DNA of 64,000 bases from Pelodera strongyloides. Lineage: Eukaryota; Nematoda; Chromadorea; Rhabditida; Rhabditidae. Position 1 is the stretch's first letter, and the number at the start of each line of letters is the position of its first letter. The stretch lies in contig JAANDG010000492.1 of NCBI GenBank assembly GCA_036852015.1, positions 47,680 through 111,679 of the forward strand. The letters are read 5' to 3'. Position numbers and translations under genes: made by a program. Positions 45,305 to 54,097 of the stretch are shown here, in pieces. The notes under the pieces are model-generated. The model made no database searches. It was not told where the DNA came from and saw only the letters and a program-made list of their open reading frames with translations.

Positions 45305-47137
45305 GAGAGAAAGAAAAGTTTCTTTGCACATTTCTACCATTAATTGCGGTTTTACATCTGGGACCAGAGACACAAAGCTATAAAATTAGCATATGTAGCG
45401 CTACTCGTAAAAACGAATCACCGCTGTTTTTCTGTGTAATTCTACCGCTAAAAGTTGGCTTTATGGTAAATGCTCACTCAAAAAGAACTCTCTAGTTGGT
45501 TAATAGTTTCACAAATGTTGATTTGCCCGCATATAGATGTTACCAGCCGTTCGAAGAGCCCTACGGGCTCTTCTCCGACTGGAGGAATCGGACTTCGGCC
45601 GATTGTTTTCCTATTTAAAAAAAGGATTGCTACAATTTAAAAAGTTAACTCTCGTCTCTTTCTCCTCCCACACATTCACACGTCTCTGATTGTGGAAACG
45701 TATAATAATCAGTTTGGATCACCACTCGACTAATGCTACCATGCAAATTTGCTATTGAAGGTGATGTATGTAGGGCAGAGGATTAGTTGTAATAAGCTAG
45801 CATAGCTCAGCAGGTAGAACGTTGGACTGTGAAGCGAGAGATTGTGTGATGATGTGGGTTCGAATCCCGCCAGCGGCAAAGATTTTGTATGGTTCTATTG
45901 CGAATAGAAAATTTTCTTTATGAAAGGATTTCGTTGCGTGCATACAAACAAAAGACCAAGTAAACTCTTCTGCTTTATATAATAAGATTTCACTAAGCAG
46001 TTTGATCCCATCATTCACCAAAAATTTGCATACGCTAATCATGTCCCAGCTAATTGCCTAATTGTTGTATGCAAATTACATGGACAAGTGCGAGATAGAG
46101 ATCTCCTTATAAGTAAGGGAGCCCAGTGCTTAGGCGAATCATCCGCTATAAGCCAAAGAGTTAATATGGGAACATGAACATCTGGTGGTACTCAAGATAT
46201 TTGCATAGAATCTTTGGGAAAGTGTCATGGCCTAAATCGAGCCTTAAACTTGTAAATTAAGCCGTGACTTAAACTAGAAACCTAGTTCAAACCAAGTTAA
46301 ACGGTTAAGCCTTAATGCAATTAAGCAAGTTAGCAGCTAAAGTGACTGCATTTGAAGGAAAAATACCATTTTCATTCACCATTTTACTAATCTAACCCCC
46401 GAAATATATCAATTTCATATTCACTATATGAATGAATGGTATAATCAAAGCTTTTGCGCGCGCTTGCGATCAGACTCGTGCTAGTACAATACTAGTACTA
46501 GTCTAGTCAATAGCCCCCGTCATGTCGCAGTATGTATAACAATAGAAGGTCTATAGTGATCAATATTATTCACAACCGAAATTCGTGGTGACAAAATTAG
46601 CATGTATACTAAACCTATACTCAGGTCCTTAGGACCCCTAGCATCCGGAAGAGTTAAAGCGGTATAACATTCAGTTTTTGAAAAGCAAGTTGGACGCTGA
46701 ATTTCCTTTTAGTATGCACATACGCGATTCTCTAACCACACTCATTTGCACTGGTTTCATGGGAATGCAATTATACAAAAATTTAAATATCCGACTGTTA
46801 TGCCGCTATAAATAGGATTGTCCTATTGTTGAATTTTATCTTCTTTTCCGTAAATTTATACCCACAAAAACTGTCTGAACCCCATAAAAGCACACACAAA
46901 ATCACATTCAAATGTCAAGGTTTAGGTTAGTTGCGCATATGTTCGCGCTCTAATTTGGCCAAACGTCTTGGCGGGCGCCAAAGCGGCGCCACTCTACGAG
47001 AAAACAACGTCTGTGTCCACTTTACAATCGACACATATGGTCGTGTAAGCGAGTAGTGTCGCGGAGGGTAACCTCGGTTAATGGATAATGATATTTACGA
47101 TGTTTGCCGTTGACGGAAGAGGTTACTTCCCATGAGT

Positions 47138-47179
<42 letters not shown>

Positions 47180-50100
47180 CTATACTCTCTCTATCTCTCT
47201 CGTCCTCCCCAGGGAAAAGTATAAAAGAGCAACATATGGTACACAGATTGCTCGCATTTGCGGTATGACAGTAATGAGAAAAACTGATACTCTATTTTCT
47301 TACGATCATAAATCATAGTTTTTTTGGTAGTACAGTAAGATGATACAGTACGGCTAGCTACTTAATTGCTTAGTTCTCTTTTCATTGCAGCTCATTTCCG
47401 ACTTTTCTAAAGAACTCCCAAGTTACCGTAGGACAAAGAACCCATTTGAATATCAGTTTTAAACTATCGTACTTGATATCCGTGTAGGAATGCTCTTTGG
47501 GTAATTAACGCAAAGAATTTACGGCAGGGACTTGAGACATCAAACGAAATAGCGGTAGACTTTACCGCCGCTCTCTCTAGCGTGGAAAAGCGCCGGGGTT
47601 ATAAAAACGAGCGTTAACGAGCTGACATAACGGTTGAAAATAGGCGAAGTCCTGTACATTTGGTGGCTATCCAACGACAACAAAAATATAAGACGATCGT
47701 TGGTTTTTGATATAATATACTGACGCGAAAGAAAAAACGATTCGCTTATTGTATGTTTACTTATGTGTCTCACTTGAAACATATCTAGTAGCATAGCAGC
47801 AATGACTGAGCTTTCATACCTCTAATCCAAAATTTGCATATGGAGAAACGTATGCAGTATTTATTAGGATTTTCCTTTTCGGGAAAATGAAACGACGTCA
47901 GAAAGAGAGAGAGAGAGAGAGAGATAGATGGAGGGAGAGAAGGAGGGAGTCATAGAGAGAGACAGAGAAAGAGAGACAGAGCGATAGAGACGGATAGAGA
48001 AGAGACAGAGAGACAGAGAGAGCGAAGGAGAGAGTTTAACAAAGTAGCCATCGCAACAATCCTCTAGAGAGGTTTTGCACGCTGATCGTCAGATAAAGAT
48101 CTAGTGACTTGAACAAGATTTACAAGCTCAAATGGGTATAGATAGCGTATGGACGAACGGCAATTAATCTAGTGAAATCAGAAACGGTACCCTCAATTAT
48201 TTATCCAAGTTTAGGATTAGTGATTTAGGGGTTTGACCAGATACTACGAAAAAATTTAGTCGACCACTTAGCACAAAAACATCGGAATACAATTTCCGAG
48301 AGACATTTAAAAACCGGCTGTTATACCGCTTTAAAGTCAACCCCATTACTCTCGGTCCCAGGAGACGTTTTAAAAACCGGCTGTTCTACCGCTTTAAAGT
48401 CAACCCCATTACTCTCGGTCGTAAAGCAATCTCTCTCTTGTAGTGATAACATTTGCTTTAGACGTGCGCGTACACCACCCCAGCTTTTGCTGTATTAATG
48501 AGCTCACCTGTTGTAGTCTTAAATCACGTAGAGATATCTGTTTTTACAATGCCTACATAAGCTGTAGAGCATCAGGTCAAATGTCACTAGCTGTCAACAA
48601 ACGGGTACCTAAGCTATGAGTAGGGTAACTTGATACATCGTGGTGTCGAGGTAAAGTTCTTGCTCTAGGCGGGACGACCAGGGTTCGAGTTCACTAAGGG
48701 ACATGGAAACTCGTTTAGATCAGGCCCTATAAACACAGGGCTACGGGAACCCTAAGGCAAGGCTTACGTAATTGGCTGTGCAATTATCCTTGACATCATC
48801 AGATCCCTTGTAAATTATCAATTCCTTACGTCTATCGCTCAGTCGTAACTTCAAGGTTAAATCCCCGTAAAATTGATCACCATTCTATTTCACAGACATC
48901 AATCGTGATACGGTAGTTAATGATCGCAGACCATTATCTTTTGAAAACTACGGTACTTTTATGACTTTTAGGCCTCAAAGATTGAAAAATTAAATTTCAT
49001 TTTGCTTTAATATTCAGGGCCCTCTAAAAATTTATAACTCTGCAAACATTTCCAAAATTTAAAAACTGTCAAAATCGCTCATTGAACATTGATACACTGC
49101 GGTCATTTTCGGCCATTTTACCCTATAAGTTAAATACGAGAGATATCTGTTTTTACAATGCCTACATAAGCTGTAGAGCATCAGGTCAAATGTCACTAGC
49201 TGTCAACAAACGGGTACCTAAGCTATGAGTAGGGTAACTTGATACATCGTGGTGTCGAGGTAAAGTTCTTGCTCTAGGCGGGACGACCAGGGTTCGAGTT
49301 CACTAAGGGACATGGAAACTCGTTTAGATCAGGCCCTATAAACACAGGGCTACGGGAACCCTAAGGCAAGGCTTACGTAATTGGCTGTGCATATCCTTGA
49401 CATCATCAGATCCCTTGTAAATTATCAATTCCTTACGTCTATCGCTCAGTCGTAACTTCAAGGTTAAATCCCCGTAAAATTGATCACCATTCTATTTCAC
49501 AGACATCTCAATCGTGATACGGTAGTTAATGATCGCAGACCATTATCTTTTGAAAACTACGGTACTTTTATGACTTTTAGGCCTCAAAGATTGAAAAATT
49601 AAATTTCATTTTGCTTTAATATTCAGGGCCCTCTAAAAATTTATAACTCTGCAAACATTTCCAAAATTTAAAAACTGTCAAAATCGCTATTGAACATTGA
49701 TACACTGCGGTCATTTTCGGCCATTTTACCCTATAATTATAGATTTGAATTTATGCGCGGGCTATCTCTTTATATATAGTGCGCAACAGCTGGTTTTGGG
49801 GTCATCTCAGGGTGTACACCGCTAAAAAGCAACTGTATTTCGTACTGTATTTTCTGTAATTGTAATGATACTGTAATTAGTTTCAAAACCCGATTTCCAA
49901 TTGCGGGTGACAATTGTCGCAATTAAAGCGGCAAAGCATCCGATTTTTAAAACGCACATTGGACAACTGTTTTACCATTGCAGTGTGAGCTTTACGGAGC
50001 TTGTTTTCTAAAGCATTTGCACGGAATAAGTGGGAAAGAGATGCCCAATGCTCAAAGTATGTTTCAAAAACCGAGTGTTATACCGGAGCTAAAAGAAGTA

Positions 50101-53100
50101 ATAATTTGAAAGAAACCCCCAACATGTTCTAGTTTTTGTTGTATATTTTGCTCATACATACCAGCTGGTGTTAGCAGGAAAGCTTTCAGGAAACGAGTAT
50201 CAATAAACACATTCAGACATTCATTTAGCATACAATTGAATGCCCTTTAATAGGCACTTTGGGAGGGAAAGGTGGAGAGAGAGAAAGAGAGAGAGAAAGA
50301 TAGAGAGACAGAGAGAGAGAGAGAAAGAGAGAGAGAGACAGAGAGAGACAGAGAGAGAGACAGAGAGAGAGAGACAGAGAGAGAGAGAGAGGAAAAGCAG
50401 AAAGCAATATGACACGCCGGAGAAATTTGCATATTTTATGGTAACATTTGCAACACATTCGAAAAGTGAAAATGGCTACGAGATTGGCCATTGCGCAGAC
50501 TCAAGCATAATGTTATGGGTTCATCCTAATGTGACGATATTTAGCATATTTTTCTTCAATTAGTTGGCTAATTTATCGATTTTAATTAATATCTCCTACC
50601 ACAAATTCTAACCGAAATTCCCAATAACCAACCGTGACATAGATAGATAGCTGGCAATCGAGCACCCAAAAAAGCCCTGTGCTCCTCCATATACGATATG
50701 TTCTAATTTCTCAAACAGCACGGTGCCAATTGCGTCCATTACTTTGAAAACGCTGAATTGCACAGGGCACTTTTCATTAGGCTAACAGGTTTTTTTCTGC
50801 CTGAAGCATAGATGAATTGAAACGTTTTAAAAGGCCTAAGTCCGTAGCATAAGCCCATAAGGTAGAACCCCATTTAGCCTAACGCTTGGCATTTCTTCCT
50901 TTGCTTTTGGCGATAGTATTGCGCATTTGAAGAAAATTTAGGCCAATTATGGCAAAGAAAAGAAATGGGTTCTAACACATTTTCAATGCTAAATTGCCTA
51001 AATTGCTGTTAAATTGCACACAAGTAGGGATTTCATGGGCAATTTCGACTAAAAATTTTGCAATTTTTACTTTCCATAGGGAGTTTAACTCGACATAATA
51101 AGTGACTAACGTTTTATGCTTTATCAAAGGGTTTCAACACAAGTTCCCCAAAGCTTCTAACCAATAAATAAACCCTGTCAGTTGATTTGTTTACTTTCGG
51201 TTTTGTTTCCCGGCAGTGAGAAGCGTCACCGACCGTAGCAGCTTATACCTCATCGTTTGTTTAAGATACTTGCGCGGGAAGGGGTTTTGTGCGCTACGCT
51301 AACCGGGGAGCTTTCTGGGTACTTTTGCCCGCTAGGGTGCCTGTACCATCTTTCCCTGCCTGCTAGGGTAGCTTTCCCGGCTACCGCTACCCTGACGGCT
51401 ATGGTACCCCGGACGGGTGATGGATGTAGTCAGGGTGTCGGTAGCTGGGAGTCAATGGCCTCTACCGACCCGGTATACCTGCGAGGTGCGGCACCTCAGA
51501 TGTGCCATAATGATTGATAACCACAAAGAGAGTGTGTGTGTGTGTGTGTAAAGAACTGCTAGCAAAAAGCAATAGAGGCTTGGTAGATAAGAATCACACC
51601 GCTTAGGAAAACACAACAGGTGATATGCAAATTTATGGATTTTATTGATTTTTCAATATGAGAAATTTAATTGGTAGTACTCTGCTACTTGTGGGAAAAA
51701 ATAGCAACTCAAATACTAGTAATATAACATTATTTTGCAACAGACTTTCTTAATACAAATGTATTCAAAGGTTTTCGTCTCAAAAATAACTTAAAGAAAA
51801 CACAAAATGGTAGTTTATCAAAGGGAACATAATTTGTCGGATCTTTGTCTTTTTGTCGTGTTTTTGAAATTTGTCGGATCTGATAAAATCTTAGGGAATT
51901 TACTTAATAAGACATGCCAATGACAGGTGTTTCAAAAGAAAAGAAAGATTAAAACCCCAAATGCATATGCAATATGCTAATTGCGCAATGCTAGTGCGGG
52001 TCATCCCTGAACGCCTGGCGGCTTTGACATAAACATAAAAGGTTTTTATAGAAATATTATTACCCTTTTAACGCCCCATATTCTTATCCTATGTAAACAG
52101 AGTACACAGCGAGCGCTTGGGGCATAAAACTAGCGCTAGGTAAGGTACCGCTCGCCTGTAATTTCTTTGTGTGGCGCATGCAATTAACACCTTAGATCTA
52201 GGACTGCATGCTAATAGGTCTATCCCACAATTATCTGTTGTATTTACACAGATACTTCAGAAACATAACCTCGTTCTTATTAAATATATCTAAAATATTT
52301 AAAAATCTATACTATACATAAGGCAACTCTAGGTTTCAAGACGATATTCAACAATTCAGCACGGCAGTATCAATACTGCATAACCTCCTTACACTTACCA
52401 AACATTTATTTGCATAGATAATGCATACGCATACTGTCATAATGGTGTATTCCTTACACTATTACCGTAACATTCTGCTAACACTGCAGAATGATAATGT
52501 CCAGAGGCCAAGGGTTGTTATGTAACAATGTGGGGGTGAAACTATGGTTATAGTTATGGTCTTGAGAGTCTGGTGTAAACAATACGTACGTGGCAAACAA
52601 GACAAAGATGCGTACACTTACGACTTACGTACACTTATGGGCATATTGGTAAGAAAGCATTGCTACAAGCAATTCGGGCTAATAACGGTGTGACGTAATA
52701 TGAAAAGAGCATACAATTTGAATACGTTACGTAAGCACCTTGTCAGCTGCTAGCAACTGGTTACGGTACAATGGTTGCTACTTATATTTTACTAACCTAA
52801 CAGTCTGGTAAAGTTAATGCCTAGGTTTATCCAATGCTTAACCCGTGGTTAACTTTTCTGTAAAGAGCGCTACTTCATCATCGGAGTAGACAAAAAAACA
52901 GTGCAACCAATATCGTGGTTCAAGTTTTACCAATATGCAAATTACCTGCGTAAATACCTAACATACGCTCGGGGCAACTTTACAGCTTGATGTTTATTTG
53001 CAGAGTCGTGGTCATATATATTCCACCCTTTGCGAATGCAAATGAGAACTGAGCCCAACAACGCGTGGGAACGCCAAATGCCTACTCTTACAATGGACAA

Positions 53101-54097
53101 AAGCAAACAAACTGGGAGATGGCACCCAGCAAGGGTTATATTTTCATGGGGCTGCTTCATGTTAGTTATCCTTATTAGGTAGTTTACGTACTTTAGTATT
53201 GGGTAATTATTCTAATTACGCTACATGACCTAGCGTGCATACCGTAAAAATATACTTTAGCTTTAGTATTTATCCTAAGAAACTGCTGGTACAAAATCCT
53301 CGCATGCTAATTTCTCCAAAAATGACAAATTAACTCAAATTCGGCTCTCGCGTCTAATGATCGGTTGGGCAATTATTCATTGTCATTATTAAATGCATTG
53401 ATGTCTCGCCGCTGCATTTTCTATAAGATTGTCAGTCTTACAGATGACATGGAGAGGGATAACGATAGTCAGAGAGAGTTTAGACGAAAGAGTGAGCACA
53501 GATGACATGGAGAGGGATAACGATAGTCAGAGAGAGTTTAGACGAAAGAGTGAGCAGATGCTTGACTGTACGGTATAAAGGGCATCCGATAGACGGCGAA
53601 TGATTTAGGGTTAGGGAAAAACAAAAAGATGTCACTTTAGAAAAGCGGACTGCGATTGAGGACGCGGGATTGTTCTTTGTTTGGATTGCTATTAGAATAA
53701 GCAACATAAAAATTTGAGATTTTGCGTGTGACAAGATAATTTGCATGAATAATGTACTGTAGCTTACTTGCTTACTATGTTCATATATGTAAATTTACAT
53801 CTAACAATACATGCAGAGGAGAAAAAGAAGCTCGAATACTGCACACAGTTATACTTATACAGTGCACACTAACACAATCTAATGACTGTATGCAAATATG
53901 AAAGGTAATTATTCTAATTAGCATAAAACATATGCAGGTACAAATATTCTAATTATCAAAATGTTAATTACCTGTCGATATCGCACGTCCATTTGGTGAA
54001 GGCAATTGGCTTGACATCTCGTGGAAATTAATTCATCAGCCATGGCGAAAAATGCCCACGTGGAGAAGAAAATGCAAAAGCAAATCCCTCGGAGCAT
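31688..54097 (-). CDS. kal-1: Anosmin-1 / KAL-1, complete (16 coding exons)
   Basis: Exons (minus): 54097-53972, 40959-40888, 39231-39172, 38772-38668, 38290-38133, 37812-37674, 37490-37358, 37027-36903, 36227-36114, 35668-35564, 35286-35020, 34824-34721, 34054-33970, 33762-33590, 32122-31978, 31849-31688. All junctions are GT-AG and in phase, and the total of 2073 nt gives 690 residues (human anosmin-1 has 680). It is a secreted or cell-surface, heparan-sulfate-binding adhesion protein that guides neurite growth and epithelial morphogenesis. Domains: signal peptide (1-20), Cys-rich region ([32 protein letters not shown]), WAP (GDCPKPEKF ... [14 protein letters not shown], about 110-148), and four FN3 repeats (about 170-265, 268-405, 470-545, 575-650). 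The second repeat is followed by a Ser/Glu/Pro-rich linker in exon 35286-35020. A C-terminal hydrophobic tail ([13 protein letters not shown]) after small residues suggests GPI attachment. The first intron is about 13 kb. Exon 2 has a duplicated donor 72 nt downstream. Confidence 0.96.
32217..32387. mobile_element. Palindromic TTAA element, family P1 copy 3
   Basis: Near-identical to 14085-14255, in kal-1 intron 14. Its right TTAA (32384-32387) is also the left TTAA of the next element. Confidence 0.9.
32384..32747. mobile_element. Palindromic TTAA element, family P2 (364 bp)
   Basis: Near-perfect inverted repeat with arms of about 165 bp, AGGGATCGGCTCACCTC to GAGGTGAGCCGATCCCT, and a loop of about 20-25 nt near 32562 (CTGCCTTGTTTGTATGG). 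It shares TTAA with both neighbours. Non-coding. Confidence 0.9.
32744..32925. mobile_element. TTAA MITE, family M1
   Basis: AGCGAAATACCAGTCGG to CGGCCGGTATTTCGCT. Its left TTAA is shared with the preceding palindrome. Confidence 0.88.
33090..33499. mobile_element. Palindromic TTAA element, family P4 (410 bp)
   Basis: TTAAAGGAGCAGGCTCACGA at the left is mirrored by TCGTGAGCCTCCTCCTTTAA. The arms continue through GCTCAAATAGTTTCCTTTTA / TAAAAGGAAACTATTTGAGC. In kal-1 intron 14. Confidence 0.85.
33793..33880. repeat. (CT)n microsatellite in kal-1 intron 13
   Basis: CT dinucleotides with TTT interruptions fill nearly half of the short intron between exons 33970 and 33762. Confidence 0.95.
34207..34270. 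repeat. 10-bp tandem repeat (CGTCACGAAA)n
   Basis: Six units of ACGTCACGAA. Flanked by GGACCAAACCAT (34169) and GTTTGGTGACCGG (34288), inverted ends like those seen near 60203 and 63050. Confidence 0.85.
34523..34592. repeat. Short palindrome in kal-1 intron 12
   Basis: AAATACAGTATGAATTAGCAT and ATGCTAATTCATACTGTATTT are inverted arms (21 bp) separated by about 23 nt. Confidence 0.85.
34908..34983. repeat. (GA)n tract
   Basis: GAGAGA-rich imperfect microsatellite in kal-1 intron 11. Confidence 0.9.
35505..35541. mobile_element. TTAA MITE terminus, ACGTG subfamily
   Basis: AAAACCACGTGCCATGCCGC then TTTAA matches the right terminus of the subfamily also seen at 38080-38109 and 56668-56833. 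No left half is recognised. Confidence 0.45.
35709..35878. mobile_element. TTAA MITE, family M1
   Basis: AGCGAAATACCGGCCGG to CCGGCCGGTATTTCTCT between TTAA sites, 170 bp, 40 nt upstream of the kal-1 acceptor at 35668. Confidence 0.88.
36466..36690 (-). mobile_element. Helitron-family fragment in kal-1 intron 8
   Basis: GCGCCTGAGGCGACTTTCC matches the family 3' hairpin on the minus strand. The interior matches 55379-55608 (CAAAATGCAGGAACA, ATTCGATTTCGCTTGCT). The CTGG terminus is missing. Confidence 0.55.
37257..37331 (-). repeat. tRNA-derived sequence in kal-1 intron 7
   Basis: Minus strand GGGGCATCGTAGTGCAAAGG with A-box-like CGTAGTGCAAAGGTAGAG and B-box GGTTCGAATCC. The T-stem is partly mismatched. 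Probable SINE or tRNA relic. Confidence 0.55.
37512..37567 (-). repeat. tRNA-derived sequence in kal-1 intron 6
   Basis: Minus strand GATAGCTCAGTTAGGAAG (A-box) and GGTTCGGTTCC (B-box) with a shortened middle. It fills about a third of the 183-nt intron. Confidence 0.6.
37856..37921 (-). repeat. tRNA-derived sequence in kal-1 intron 5
   Basis: Minus strand GTGGACCAATGGCTAGCGCG (A-box), a perfect 5-bp anticodon-type stem GCGTT/AACGC with a 7-nt loop CGTCTAT, and B-box GGTTCGAGTCT. No clear acceptor stem. Confidence 0.6.
38080..38109. mobile_element. TTAA MITE terminus, ACGTG subfamily
   Basis: AAAAACCACGTGTCATACCGC then TTTAA at the right. Only the right terminus is recognised. It lies 24 nt beyond the kal-1 exon 5 donor (38132). 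Confidence 0.45.
38343..38437. repeat. Short tandem duplication
   Basis: ATCAATAATAGCCTTRCTTA followed by TCCTATATGATCCA occurs twice (38343 and 38390). In kal-1 intron 4. Confidence 0.85.
38863..38937. mobile_element. Very short TTAA element (75 bp)
   Basis: TTAAAGCTGTAGTCTACC to GGTACAATACTGCTTTAA. The weak inverted ends suggest an internally deleted relative of the TTAA MITEs. Confidence 0.5.
40803..40904 (-). repeat. Duplicated 5' splice site of kal-1 exon 2
   Basis: A 30-bp segment (plus strand from AAAAAAATCTTACCGACG to CAGTTTGCAT) occurs at 40803-40832 and again at about 40875-40904. On the minus strand each copy carries the end of exon 2 (NCSS codons) followed by GTAAGA. The two donors, after 40888 and after 40816, are 72 nt apart, and the interval is open in frame. 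Confidence 0.9.
41157..41208. repeat. Inverted copy of the kal-1 exon 2/intron segment
   Basis: GTACGCAGTTCGGATTAGGC then TACGGTAT is the reverse complement of the plus-strand segment at 40829-40860, about 300 bp away on the other side of exon 2. Confidence 0.75.
41400..41518. mobile_element. TTAA MITE, subfamily M2 (short)
   Basis: TTAAAGCGGCATAACATCTG to AAACCGGCTGTTATTTTGCT. 119 bp with the right flank TTCA instead of TTAA. kal-1 intron 1. Confidence 0.7.
41704..41782 (+). repeat. tRNA-derived sequence (Ser/Leu type)
   Basis: A-box ATGGTCAAGTGGTGGAGCG and B-box GGTTCGGTTCC on the plus strand, spaced as in a type II tRNA. No acceptor pairing. kal-1 intron 1. Confidence 0.5.
41950..42000. 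repeat. (GA)n microsatellite
   Basis: GA repeats interrupted by a G-run, kal-1 intron 1. Confidence 0.9.
42613..42686. repeat. (CT)n microsatellite
   Basis: CT repeats with regular GACT interruptions, kal-1 intron 1. Confidence 0.9.
42938..43000. repeat. (CT)n microsatellite
   Basis: CTCTCTCTCTT units of about 11 bp, kal-1 intron 1. Confidence 0.9.
43129..43298. mobile_element. TTAA MITE, subfamily M2
   Basis: TTAAAGCGGATTCACAGCTG to AAACCGGCTGTTGTACCGCT between TTAA sites, 170 bp. kal-1 intron 1. Confidence 0.8.
44755..44826 (+). repeat. tRNA-Leu/Ser-derived sequence
   Basis: TCATGGCCGAGTGGTCTAAG then GCGC is a textbook type II tRNA A-box. AGTTCGATTCCTG is B-box-like. The anticodon and variable arms have decayed. 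kal-1 intron 1. Confidence 0.65.
45264..45312. repeat. (GA)n microsatellite
   Basis: GAGAGA tract of about 45 bp, kal-1 intron 1. Confidence 0.9.
45543..45987 (-). mobile_element. Non-autonomous Helitron, copy 3, with tRNA-like insert
   Basis: On the minus strand it starts TCTTATTATATAAAG at 45987 (host A at 45988). It ends with the GAAGAGCCC-GTA-GGGCTCTTC hairpin and CTGG at 45546-45543 (host T at 45542). The opposite strand holds a tRNA-like region at 45796-45880 with intact A-box TAGCTCAGCAGGTAGAACG and B-box GGTTCGAATCC. In the copy at 6630 the same region has lost its D-arm. 445 bp, kal-1 intron 1. Confidence 0.88.
46654..46811. mobile_element. TTAA MITE, subfamily M2
   Basis: TTAAAGCGGTATAACATTCAG to CCGACTGTTATGCCGCTATAA, 158 bp, right TTAA mutated to ATAA. 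kal-1 intron 1. Confidence 0.75.
46812..47139. other. Intron sequence, nothing recognised
   Basis: Contains GGCGCCAAAGCGGCGCC-like GC palindrome near 46976-46990. Otherwise no feature. Confidence 0.4.
47140..47200. repeat. (CT)n microsatellite
   Basis: CT tract with a CTATACTATA interruption, kal-1 intron 1. Confidence 0.9.
47900..48031. repeat. (GA)n-rich imperfect microsatellite
   Basis: GAGA, GACA, GATA units over about 130 bp, kal-1 intron 1. Confidence 0.9.
48301..48420. mobile_element. Two tandem right ends of M2 MITE
   Basis: AAACCGGCTGTTATACCGCT then TTAA is followed by AAGTCAACCCCATTACTCTC then GGTC. The same block recurs about 60 bp later (AAACCGGCTGTTCTACCGCT). It is a tandem duplication of a MITE terminus plus host flank. 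Confidence 0.75.
48531..49736. repeat. 608-bp tandem duplication containing a tRNA-like box pair
   Basis: 48531-49128 recurs at 49139-49736 with near identity (small indels near 48783/49391, 48898/49506 and 49078/49686). Each unit carries GTGGTGTCGAGGTAAAG and GGTTCGAGTTC, a degraded Pol III-type box pair. kal-1 intron 1. Confidence 0.92.
49923..50095. mobile_element. TTAA MITE, subfamily M2 (diverged)
   Basis: TTAAAGCGGCAAAGCATCCG to CAAAAACCGAGTGTTATACCG, right TTAA lost. kal-1 intron 1. Confidence 0.65.
50274..50395. repeat. (GA)n microsatellite
   Basis: GAGAGA with GACA and GATA interruptions, about 120 bp. ORFs on both strands are low-complexity artefacts. Confidence 0.95.
50669..50787. 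repeat. Short inverted-repeat element
   Basis: AAAAGCCCTGTGC and GCACAGGGCACTTTT face each other over about 115 bp. Possibly a small MITE. Confidence 0.5.
51240..51515. other. GC-rich island of unknown nature in kal-1 intron 1
   Basis: A strongly GC-rich block inside AT-rich intron sequence, rich in CTACC, GGTAGC and ACCCCGG units, open for 86 codons on the plus strand. No protein motif or known repeat was recognised. It may be an unrecognised repeat or a transferred fragment. Confidence 0.4.
51516..53440. other. kal-1 intron 1, nothing recognised
   Basis: AT-rich intron sequence with a short (GT)n at 51531-51549. No exon, RNA gene or transposon end was recognised. Confidence 0.5.
53441..53556. 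repeat. 58-bp tandem duplication
   Basis: CAGATGACATGGAGAGGGAT begins two adjacent identical 58-bp units (53441 and 53499), about 420 bp downstream of kal-1 exon 1. Confidence 0.92.
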
